Origin: GCA-2683825 sp965662355
Lineage (GTDB): Bacteria > Planctomycetota > UBA1135 > GCA-002686595
Length of the DNA stretch: 64,000 nucleotides
Assembly (NCBI GenBank): GCA_965662355.1
Contig: CBFIHP010000015.1
Span: 62,001 to 126,000 of the forward strand
Direction of reading: 5' to 3'
Part shown: positions 26,135-33,707 of the stretch, one piece after another
Layout of the letters: each line of letters begins with the position of its first letter
How positions within the stretch are numbered: position 1 is the first letter of the stretch
The notes under the pieces: generated by a model
What the model saw: the letters and a program-made list of their open reading frames with translations, nothing else
Databases searched by the model: none
What the model was told of the DNA's origin: nothing
Position numbers and translations under genes: made by a program

Positions 26135-27601
26135 CTAGCGAGCGTCGTGCGAGATCGCCAGCTTGCCAATTCGGTGCTGCACGGCTTTGCGGATGTCTTC
26201 AGCATCGAGGGACTTCGTACGGACGCCGTCGATGAGAACCTGGGGAGTCGATGTGAACATGTATTTGAGGCAAAGCTGCTTGTCAGCTGTGACCGCGGTT
26301 TCGTGCTCGGGGAGCTGCAAGTGCTGACGAAAAGCCACTCGATCGATACCGAGCCATTCCGCGTATTCCAGCAATGCTTCTTCTCCGAGACCCTTCGGGC
26401 GCTGGAATAGGAACTCGGTGTATTCCTGGTAGAGTCCAAAGTCTCGGGAAGCTTCGGCGGCTACGGCGGCCTGGAAGGACGACGGGTGAACCGAAAGGGG
26501 CAGATAGACCGGCACGATACGCAGGGCCTCGGGGTATTCCTGTTGGAGCTCTTCGAGCAGCGTGCGGGTGTCGGCACACAGGGAACAGGCGAAGTCCTCG
26601 ACGAGGGTCAAGACGATAGGCGCGTTCGGATTTCCGAAAACGGCGCGACCGCTGAGATCGAAGGAATAGCTGGGCTCGACGGGCTCCTCGAGCAGGATCT
26701 CGATCTGTGCATGGTTCCTCAGTTCGTTGGCGAATTGGATCTCGGAGTCGAAGATGGTTTCCCGCATCAGCAAGGCGAGAATGGAGTCCTCGGAGGGCCC
26801 ATACTCATCGGGAATGCGTGCACGGTTCTTGTCGTAGAAGGCCCGGGCTTGCTCCTTGGTGGGAAGCTTGACGCGCCTGTGGGCAAAGCGTTCCAAAACC
26901 TGTTCTTGGGTCAGCCCCAGTTCCTCCGCGCGTTGCGCGAGCAATCGCTTGTTGATGAAGACATCGAGTTCGTCGCGAAGCAATCGATCTGCTTCGAGGT
27001 CGATCTGATATCGGGCGGTGCTGGAGCCCTGGTAGAGCTCACCGAGAAGAATTCTCGTATCGCCGACACGAGCGATAAGTGTGTCATCATCGAGTTCAAC
27101 CAGGCCTTCTTCTCGCTTCAAGAGCTCCGTATGAACCTCGACGTCGACCTGAGCTCGAAGCTCGCCTGCATACTCGGCAGTGCGACGCTCCCTGGCGGGA
27201 CGCCGCAGTTCTTCGACGATCCGGGGCCGGACCTCATCGAGAGGGATTCCTGCCAAACTCGAAGTCTTGTGGGTCTGGGAGATTTCTTCCTCGGGAGGGA
27301 AGGAGAGCCCGGACTCAACCTCTTCCTCCAGCAGGCGTCGCACGTCGATGAAGCGCCGGCGCGCCTCCTGCTGAAACAGCTCGGTGTCAATGCGCTGCTG
27401 AAGCTCGGACTCGAGAGCAGCTCTTCGGCGTTGGGCAAAGTACTGTAATTGCCCGGGAAGTCCTTTCCCGATCTGCGACATCCGGATGGGGGTCTCGCCC
27501 ATGCGAGCGATGATGGGTGCCGCGTTCTCCGGGTCGGCTCCGTCGACGAGAACGATTGCGAGCAGGAGGGGTGTCAGTGCAAGAGTGAAGAACGGCTTCA
27601 T
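26135..27601 (-). CDS. SurA-like / DsbA-like thioredoxin-fold fusion protein
   Basis: A signal peptide (MKPFFTLALTPLLLAIVLVDG) starts at ATG 27601 with AGG eight bases upstream. Residues about 30-300 are helical, Glu/Arg-rich and carry two SurA-N-like segments (ELQQRIDTELFQQEARRR and LDVFINKRLLAQRAEELG), as in periplasmic prolyl-isomerase chaperones. Residues about 315-488 are a DsbA-type domain: FGNPNAPIVLTLVEDFAC, active site CSLC at 339-342 and cis-Pro in TSTPQVLIDG. Such proteins form or isomerise disulfides or reduce substrates in the periplasm. The combination suggests a chaperone that holds unfolded exported proteins while oxidising them, fitting a region crowded with secreted cysteine-containing enzymes. 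Confidence 0.8.
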   Translation of the reverse strand: MKPFFTLALTPLLLAIVLVDGADPENAAPIIARMGETPIRMSQIGKGLPGQLQYFAQRRRAALESELQQRIDTELFQQEARRRFIDVRRLLEEEVESGLSFPPEEEISQTHKTSSLAGIPLDEVRPRIVEELRRPARERRTAEYAGELRAQVDVEVHTELLKREEGLVELDDDTLIARVGDTRILLGELYQGSSTARYQIDLEADRLLRDELDVFINKRLLAQRAEELGLTQEQVLERFAHRRVKLPTKEQARAFYDKNRARIPDEYGPSEDSILALLMRETIFDSEIQFANELRNHAQIEILLEEPVEPSYSFDLSGRAVFGNPNAPIVLTLVEDFACSLCADTRTLLEELQQEYPEALRIVPVYLPLSVHPSSFQAAVAAEASRDFGLYQEYTEFLFQRPKGLGEEALLEYAEWLGIDRVAFRQHLQLPEHETAVTADKQLCLKYMFTSTPQVLIDGVRTKSLDAEDIRKAVQHRIGKLAISHDAR

Positions 27602-28218
27602 CGGGTATACCTGGGCTGCATACGGGATAGCGGAACAATCGGGAGTTGATGCCAGCTCCTATGCTCTAAAACTACCCCACGCTTTATGTCGTTGTAGGCC
27701 CATTCCGGGCCCTGGGCTTCAGGGCATTGGAAATCCAATGGGACGTTTCGGCCCTAGGCCCTCCCACTCTACGAAGTCGCCGTATCCCCTCCCCTACCGC
27801 GAAGATCTGGACAATAGTGGTCTGTTTCAGGCCAGGTACTTCTGTACCTACCCGATGGCCCTGAGCCAAGTCTGGGTACCACCAGATCGGCGTGCCATGC
27901 CCTTCCCGCTTTCGCCAGCAAGTAAGCGTGAATAAAGCGCCGTTTGGGATCTGCAGCCAACTTGCGCACGAGCCGCTCTTCCATGCGATCCATGCTCCTC
28001 AGAGTGAGTGTCACAGCCGTCTTGTTGTTGATGTCGCCCTTGGTCCATCCCGTGAATGGATTCGGAGTCCAGCGGTCGAGCTCGTCAGCCGTCCGATCAA
28101 GGAGCGCCTCAGGAAGTCGTCGAAAAGTATCTGACGCCGTATTGGTGCGGTGCGCTTGGTCAAGCTGCACCCCGGCGACGAATTGCGGGCCTGTCGACCC
28201 CTTCGAGACGCCAGCGTG
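27602..28218. other. intergenic region with a probable gene remnant
   Basis: About 620 bases separate the SurA/DsbA-like gene from the next promoter. The only coding-like stretch is the minus-strand segment at 27868-28116; otherwise nothing was recognised. Confidence 0.5.
27868..28116 (-). pseudogene. remnant of an unidentified gene
   Basis: On the minus strand one frame reads as convincing protein for about 80 residues (LPEALLDRTADELDRW, NNKTAVTLTLRSMDRMEERL, RRFIHAYLLAKAGRAWHADL) with the G/C-biased third positions of real genes here. It has no plausible start, and the same frame upstream runs antisense through the next gene's signal peptide. I read it as an internal fragment of a decayed gene; the family is unknown. 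Confidence 0.4.
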
Positions 28219-28224
28219 TAGGCT
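28219..28224 (+). promoter_or_regulatory. -10-like hexamer, leaderless start
   Basis: TAGGCT ends six bases before ATG 28231, the spacing expected if transcription begins at the A of the start codon. No -35 was recognised and no Shine-Dalgarno site is present. Confidence 0.4.
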
Positions 28225-28230
28225 GAAACG

Positions 28231-29559
28231 ATGCCGACCGTGAGCCATGCCTTTCTCGTCTGCCTCACCGCTCTGGCACCGCTGCTCGGTGCTCAGAGCC
28301 GGGAGCAAGCGCCCAGCTCGCCCCTTGGAGGTCCCACGGACTACCTCGTTCCGCCCGTGCACACGCTGCGCGTGATGAGCTTCAACGTCTGGGTCGGTGG
28401 CGGGAATGTGAGCGGTGGTTTGCAGAAGATCGTCGCAGCCATCGAGGCGGCCGATGCGGACATCGTCGGGCTCCAGGAGTCGAACTCGACCGCGGTGTGG
28501 GTCGCGCAAGAGCTCGGCTGGCACTCCTACATGCCCACGACCGGCAGCGTCGCTGTCATCAGTCGCTTCCCGATCACGGAGGCCTTTCCACCGACGCTGA
28601 ACAGTGCGGGAGTCGGTGTTCGATTGCAACTGGGCACCCGGCCGCCGCAGGATGTGATCGTGTGGAGTTGCCACCTGACGGCCTATCCCTACGGTCCCTA
28701 CCAGGCGTGCTTCGAGTCCGCCACGGTCCAAGAGATCATCGATACACAGAACGGGACGCAGCTACCCGAGATCGAGGATGTCTTGATGGCCATGGTTCCA
28801 GAGCTCGCGAGAAAGGACGAGGTTCCGGTCTTTCTCGTCGGCGACTTCAACACGCCCTCCCACCTCGACTGGATCGCGAGTACTTCGGCCCAACATTGCG
28901 GCTATGTCGTTCCGTACCCCGTCACCCTCGCGACATCGGGGGCGGGACTTCGAGACACCTACCGAACTCTGTTTCCCGACCCTGCGACCCATCCCGGAAC
29001 CACCTGGTCACCGATCTTCTCGTTCAATGTCGATGAGAACGAACCCGAACCCCAGGACCGCATCGATCAGGTCCACTTCGCCGGAGCCCATGTCGAGCCA
29101 GTCAGTGCCTCGGTCTTCGTGGTCGGCACGCCGCTCCTGTGGCCCAACCATCAAGGCAACGATTGGCCCTCCGACCACGCGGCCGTCGTCGCCGAGTTTC
29201 GGGTCCAGCCAAGGGATGGAATGATCCTGCCCCAGCCGGAGTTGACGCTGGATCAAGCGTCCTATTCCGTCGGTGAGGACATCGTGGCGAGTTTCGCAAG
29301 GGGTCCTGGCAATGCGCGCGACTGGATCGGGGTGTACCCGGCTGACGAAGCGCCCGCGCTCTTTTCCTCGACCGCCTGGTTCTATACGAACAACTCGCAA
29401 AGCGCTGGCAACGGCAACGGTCCGCTCCAGGGCGACGTCACCTTCGACGCCACCTCGGCACCCACCTGGCCGCTGTCCCCGGGATCGTACAACGCATACT
29501 TTCTGTGCTGTGATGGCTACGCCGTGGCAGCCGGACCGGTACCGTTCGTGATCCAATAA
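28231..29559 (+). CDS. secreted endonuclease/exonuclease/phosphatase family protein
   Basis: ATG 28231 begins a signal peptide (MPTVSHAFLVCLTALAPLLGAQS). Residues about 45-330 carry the EEP fold landmarks: LRVMSFNVWVGG, DIVGLQESN (catalytic Glu), VPVFLVGDFNTPSH (GDFN), RIDQVHF and the terminal SDHAAVVAEF. The family includes DNase I-like nucleases, sphingomyelinases and phosphodiesterases; the motifs do not tell which. The last 100 or so residues form a separate beta domain (YSVGEDIVASF, NARDWIGVYPADE, then PGSYNAYFLCCDGY) of the kind appended to secreted calcineurin/EEP enzymes. The gene stands alone. Confidence 0.85.
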   Translation: MPTVSHAFLVCLTALAPLLGAQSREQAPSSPLGGPTDYLVPPVHTLRVMSFNVWVGGGNVSGGLQKIVAAIEAADADIVGLQESNSTAVWVAQELGWHSYMPTTGSVAVISRFPITEAFPPTLNSAGVGVRLQLGTRPPQDVIVWSCHLTAYPYGPYQACFESATVQEIIDTQNGTQLPEIEDVLMAMVPELARKDEVPVFLVGDFNTPSHLDWIASTSAQHCGYVVPYPVTLATSGAGLRDTYRTLFPDPATHPGTTWSPIFSFNVDENEPEPQDRIDQVHFAGAHVEPVSASVFVVGTPLLWPNHQGNDWPSDHAAVVAEFRVQPRDGMILPQPELTLDQASYSVGEDIVASFARGPGNARDWIGVYPADEAPALFSSTAWFYTNNSQSAGNGNGPLQGDVTFDATSAPTWPLSPGSYNAYFLCCDGYAVAAGPVPFVIQ

Positions 29560-29913
29560 GCGATACGGGGTATAGGAGTTCCAAGCTCAGGTTTTGGGGA
29601 CCCGCCGATCGTTCGAGGCGACCAATGTCTACGCGGCGGGCATCGGCTGGCTCGACATCGGCGATGCCCGACCCATCGGTTTGGTGTTCGACCGCCAGGG
29701 AGCGTTGCAGGATTTTGCCGTCGAGGGGCGGTACGAGCGTTTTTCAGCGCTTTTTCTCACTGAACGAGCGGCCGGTTCTATGCTGGCAGGGTGCTGGAAC
29801 TTCCCGTTTCAGCACGGGTTCCATGGATTTCGTCGATCTACCGCTCGCGTCCCTGTTCCCCCCCGGGAACTTTGATTCGGGCACCGCCCGCAAACCGAGG
29901 AGAGAGGTCCCCC
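29560..29913. other. intergenic region with a coding-like patch
   Basis: About 350 bases. Apart from the doubtful frame at 29594-29875 and the AGGAGAGAGG ribosome site of the FG-GAP gene near 29898, nothing was recognised. Confidence 0.4.
29594..29875 (+). pseudogene. possible gene remnant, unidentified
   Basis: From a TTG at 29594 the frame reads GTRRSFEATNVYAAGIGWLD, then PIGLVFDRQGALQDFAVEG with strong G/C bias at third codon positions for about 50 codons, after which the bias fades. No ribosome site at correct spacing and no domain were seen. It may be a decayed 3' gene end or a small gene; I favour a remnant. Confidence 0.25.
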
Positions 29914-32583
29914 ATGCAAGCGCTTTCTGCCATCGTCGCCGTGTCCATCGCCCTCGGCTCATCCCTGCCTGCGGCCCAGGAGAGTCGCTCGCCTTTCTAC
30001 GCGGCGCTGGTGCCCTTCGACGAGAACACGTCGATCGTCAGCACGCCTGACGTCAACGGGGACGGCATCCCCGACGCGGTCGGCTGGTACTGGGAGAACA
30101 ACAGCTACAACCAGGCAAACTTCAAGGTCTTTCGCGGCGTCGGCGACGGGACCTTCGTGCCTGTTTCGGGCTTCACGATGAACGCCGCGAATCTGCAGGC
30201 CGCGTGGGCCTTCGAGGTTGGAAGGTTCAGCGCGGACGAGCGCGACGATTACGCCGTTGCCTTTGCGGGCAATTCCGATAACAAGGTCAGGGTTTACAAG
30301 TCGAGCACAGGTGGCTTGCCAGCGCTTCGTGATTCGTGGAACGAGGACTTCGCGGTGCGATCCATGGCAGCCGCGGACTATGACCAGGATGGCCTCGACG
30401 ACCTGGTCGTCGCCGGGGACGGTGTGCGCATGTATCGCAATACCGGGGATGGTGCGCTCGAGCTGAGCGCCAGCCTGCCCGCCGGTTCGACCGTCGGCCA
30501 CGGTGAGCTGGACGGAAGTCCAGGACCGGACCTCTTCGTGCTGGACGGAATGACGCTTCAGCTCGTGTCCGGAAGCGGTGCGACGATGACGGGGGGTCCT
30601 GTTTTCGAGCATGGCCTGGGAGACGCGAGTACGCTGCATTCGGTTTGCGGAGACATCGACGGCGACCTCGACGATGACATCGTCCTGTTCTCCGATGCGG
30701 GCATCAGTGTCGTTCTTCGCCAACTCGCCCCGGGGAGCTTCGTGCAGGAATCACTGGTGCAGGGCGGTCCGGCGACCGATCTCGCCGACATCGACGGCGA
30801 CGGCGACCTCGATGGGTTGTGCTGTGGTAGCGGGGGTCCTTCGCCGACGCCCAACCTCATGCCGTCGACGTTTCGCATCTCGTTGAACGATGGGACCGGC
30901 CGGTTTCAGGTTGCGCAGGAAATGATCGGCTTCGGAGCCTTCCGGCTCGGAGGTGCGGTCGACGTCGACCAGGATGGCGATCTGGATCTCGTCGCCGGCC
31001 GTGCGGTCATCTTCAATCGCGGTGGCTTCGATATGGAAACCCAGCCCAGCTCCAATCTCGGTCCCGGAGCCCTGTCCCCGAGCCTCTTCATCGCTCGCGA
31101 CCTGGATCGTGATGGAGACCCCGACGCGCTGTGGGTCGGGAACGACTGGCTTAACGGCATTCGCTCCTGGCGCAACGACGGTATGGGGCGAATGACACTG
31201 CAGTTCGAAGGGCTACCGCGACCGGCAGGATCCCACGCGAAAGGTCCCGGGTACCCGGGCGATTTCGATGGGGACGGGGATCTCGACATCATCTACTACA
31301 ACTGGGCGACGACCACGTCCTTCATCGGCATGCGCCTACTGCGCAACCAGGGCGGCGGTGAATATGTAGATGGCGGACTGTGCGCTCCGCCCGGTGTCGC
31401 CTTCGCCGGCAACGGGACCTACATGTACGACGACAACTGGGGCCGCAGTGTGGCCGCGGACCTCGATAACGATGGCGACGAGGACCTGGCGTTGCGCGGC
31501 AAAATCTGGTGGAACGACGGGGAGGATGGCTTTACGCAATTCACCAACGTGCCGTTCCTGGATGGACCGATGGAAGCTCTGGACCTCGATCAGGACGGGC
31601 TGCTGGATCTCATCGGCGCCAACAGCGGCGAAGACACCAGCCGCCAGCTCGGGCTCTTCTTCGGCCTCGGATCCGGCCAGTTCACTTCGATCCAGATCCT
31701 GCCGAGCTTCGTCGACGGCCAGGACGACCGCATCGCGATCGCTGACTTCGATGAGGACGGTCGTCTGGACGTGGCCGCCTGGAACCGGAGTAGCTTCGAT
31801 GACAAGATCGACATCTGGATGCAGACCACGGCGCGCGGCTTCGAGCTGACCAGCCTGACCATCGACGAGGTTTACGGCTTGAGCTCGGTCGACAAACGGC
31901 GCGTAATCGCGTTCGACTATGACGAGGATGGCCGCGAAGATCTTCTCGTCGGACCGATCTTCGAAGACAGCGGGCGTATGCGCTGGTACCACAACGAGGG
32001 CGCCGGTCAGTTCACGGAAGCCTTCGACCAGATGCTGGGCCTCGTTACCCGCAGCGCCGATGTCGACGGCGATGGCGACCAGGATCTCCTGGGTAATGTC
32101 TCGGTACGCAATATGAGCCTCGATGCCTCGACGGGCGGCCTCCGTCGCCAGTTCGGCATCAGCACGCCGGGCACCGGCGGCCTGCGGCCCACGCTCGGTG
32201 CTTCAGGTTCGTTCACGGTCGGCGGAACCGTCGAGCTGCACGTGACCGGCGGACGCGGCGGCTCCGTCGCTTTCCTCACGATCGGCGGCACCGAGTCGGC
32301 CCACCTCGGCTATCCGACGCCCGGCCTGATCAGCTACGCCTACCCCGCGGCGGTGACCACCTGGCTCCCGCTCGGTGGCGCTGCGAATGGACCGGGCAGC
32401 GGCTCGGTGACGCTCCCGATCGTCGTCCCCGCCATGGCCGCGGGACTGCCGTTCTTCTATCAGGCCTTCGTCTACGACCCCCACGCCGCCCCCACGGGCC
32501 TGCCGTACTTCCGGCAATCCCTGCAGGGCGATGCACCGGGCATCTTCACACAGACCAACGGGCTCGAGATCCGCTACCCGTAG
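29914..32583 (+). CDS. secreted FG-GAP/VCBS-repeat protein with C-terminal module
   Basis: ATG 29914 follows AGGAGAGAGG and opens a signal peptide (MQALSAIVAVSIALGSSLPAAQ). The body is a run of FG-GAP/VCBS repeats with Ca-binding loops such as DVNGDGIPDAVG, DYDQDGLDDLVV, DIDGDGDLDGLC, DVDQDGDLDLVAG, DFDGDGDLDIIY and DVDGDGDQDLLG, expected to form a propeller as in integrin alpha chains. The last 130 residues are a beta module (LGASGSFTVGGTVELHVTGG, then YAYPAAVTTWLPLG, ending TNGLEIRYP) related to those on other secreted proteins here. No enzyme domain is present, so surface adhesion or ligand binding is the likely role. It appears monocistronic. Confidence 0.85.
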   Translation: MQALSAIVAVSIALGSSLPAAQESRSPFYAALVPFDENTSIVSTPDVNGDGIPDAVGWYWENNSYNQANFKVFRGVGDGTFVPVSGFTMNAANLQAAWAFEVGRFSADERDDYAVAFAGNSDNKVRVYKSSTGGLPALRDSWNEDFAVRSMAAADYDQDGLDDLVVAGDGVRMYRNTGDGALELSASLPAGSTVGHGELDGSPGPDLFVLDGMTLQLVSGSGATMTGGPVFEHGLGDASTLHSVCGDIDGDLDDDIVLFSDAGISVVLRQLAPGSFVQESLVQGGPATDLADIDGDGDLDGLCCGSGGPSPTPNLMPSTFRISLNDGTGRFQVAQEMIGFGAFRLGGAVDVDQDGDLDLVAGRAVIFNRGGFDMETQPSSNLGPGALSPSLFIARDLDRDGDPDALWVGNDWLNGIRSWRNDGMGRMTLQFEGLPRPAGSHAKGPGYPGDFDGDGDLDIIYYNWATTTSFIGMRLLRNQGGGEYVDGGLCAPPGVAFAGNGTYMYDDNWGRSVAADLDNDGDEDLALRGKIWWNDGEDGFTQFTNVPFLDGPMEALDLDQDGLLDLIGANSGEDTSRQLGLFFGLGSGQFTSIQILPSFVDGQDDRIAIADFDEDGRLDVAAWNRSSFDDKIDIWMQTTARGFELTSLTIDEVYGLSSVDKRRVIAFDYDEDGREDLLVGPIFEDSGRMRWYHNEGAGQFTEAFDQMLGLVTRSADVDGDGDQDLLGNVSVRNMSLDASTGGLRRQFGISTPGTGGLRPTLGASGSFTVGGTVELHVTGGRGGSVAFLTIGGTESAHLGYPTPGLISYAYPAAVTTWLPLGGAANGPGSGSVTLPIVVPAMAAGLPFFYQAFVYDPHAAPTGLPYFRQSLQGDAPGIFTQTNGLEIRYP

Positions 32584-32891
32584 GGAAAACGGTGAAGTAC
32601 CCAGCCAGGACAAAAGCCAACGCCAACCTCGGTGCCAGCGCACCACGACATCTGGCTTGACTGTCCTGGATCTTGGCACGCTTGACGGAACGCTTCAAAA
32701 CGGAACATCCGGCTTGGCTCAAAAGCCGATGATCGCTATGCCCTTGCGAGCGGCTGAAATCCTTGTTTGTGGCGATTCGGGAGGGACGGGTGGCGAAAAC
32801 GGCGATAGGGAAACGCCGATCCTCTTGTTCACGCAACTTTGTTTTGTCATACATCCTGTGATTCGAAACACTGGATAGAGTGTGTAGTCCC
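32584..32891. other. intergenic, relatively A/T-rich
   Basis: About 300 bases with lower GC than the surroundings. A possible -10 (TAGAGT, 32876-32881) ends ten bases before ATG 32892. No other signal was recognised. Confidence 0.4.
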
Positions 32892-33482
32892 ATGAACCAT
32901 GTCTCCTTTGCCTTCTTGGCCGTACTCTTCCTTCCTGGGCCCGATCTCGGCGCCCAAACGAAAAACGGCTTTTACCTGGAGCTCGACGCTGGGCTGTCGT
33001 TGGTCAATGACTATGTTTTTGGGGGGATCCTTGGCTCTGGCACTACAGTTAGCTTTGAAAACGCTGCCAACTTAGGCGGGGCGTTCGGCTACCGTTTCCA
33101 CCACCACTATCGTGGTGAAATCAATATCAGTCACCGCAAGGCTGACGTCGGTGAGGTTAACAACGTGGCAGGGTCAGGTGATGCAGAGCTCACGAGCTTC
33201 ATGGCGAATTTATACTACGACTTCGACCCTAGCTCTCACTTGAAGCCGTATCTGGGCCTTGGCTTGGGTGCCCCTCGGGAAGACATCAACGCCGCGGCAG
33301 GCATGAACACGGTTGAAACGTCAAATCCTGATGGAATCGCATGGAACCTGATGGTGGGTGCTTCCTACCGCATTCACGATAGCATCGAGTTCAATTTCGG
33401 CTACCGCTACCTCGGAGTGTTCGCGGAACTGGACTACATGCAATTCAACGAGTTTCTCATCGGAGTACGTTACAACTTCTGA
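32892..33482 (+). CDS. small outer-membrane beta-barrel protein (OmpW/OmpA-N-like)
   Basis: ATG 32892 starts a signal peptide (MNHVSFAFLAVLFLPGPDLGAQ). The mature 170 or so residues form an eight-strand barrel pattern: GFYLELDAGLSLVNDYVFG, NLGGAFGYRFHHHYRGEIN, ELTSFMANLYYDF, LKPYLGLGLGA, GIAWNLMVGASYR, SIEFNFGYRYLGVF and a last strand FLIGVRYNF ending in Phe, the usual BAM recognition end. The gene is visibly more A/T-rich than its neighbours with less biased codons, which may indicate transfer. Its role is unknown; small barrels of this family act in ion leakage, adhesion or stress resistance. Confidence 0.8.
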   Translation: MNHVSFAFLAVLFLPGPDLGAQTKNGFYLELDAGLSLVNDYVFGGILGSGTTVSFENAANLGGAFGYRFHHHYRGEINISHRKADVGEVNNVAGSGDAELTSFMANLYYDFDPSSHLKPYLGLGLGAPREDINAAAGMNTVETSNPDGIAWNLMVGASYRIHDSIEFNFGYRYLGVFAELDYMQFNEFLIGVRYNF

Positions 33483-33707
33483 TCCAGGGTCAGCCCGCGA
33501 GCATCACGGGCACCCTCCTGGGGAATACCCACGCCTCTCGCCCGTGGCGTTGTTGCACCGAAGTTGGCGAGCTTGGGTAGTATCTCGGGGATCTGTCGCA
33601 GGGAGGAAAGGGTTGAGGCTCTTCGTCGACCCGAAGCTGCGGCAGTGAGGGCTGCGTAGTGGCTGGCGGTCGAGTGAGGCCACGGATTCTTCTTTGAGTT
33701 CAAACCG

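Noticed and set aside
32844..32881. TTGTCA and TAGAGT as a promoter pair for the barrel gene
   Set aside because: The spacer is 26 bases, too long for a sigma-70 type promoter; only the -10 could be real.
33545..33575. Shared CGCCAACTTCGGTG (minus strand) with about 1670-1690
   Set aside because: Only 14 bases match, with no flanking similarity, so chance or a tiny remnant cannot be told apart.
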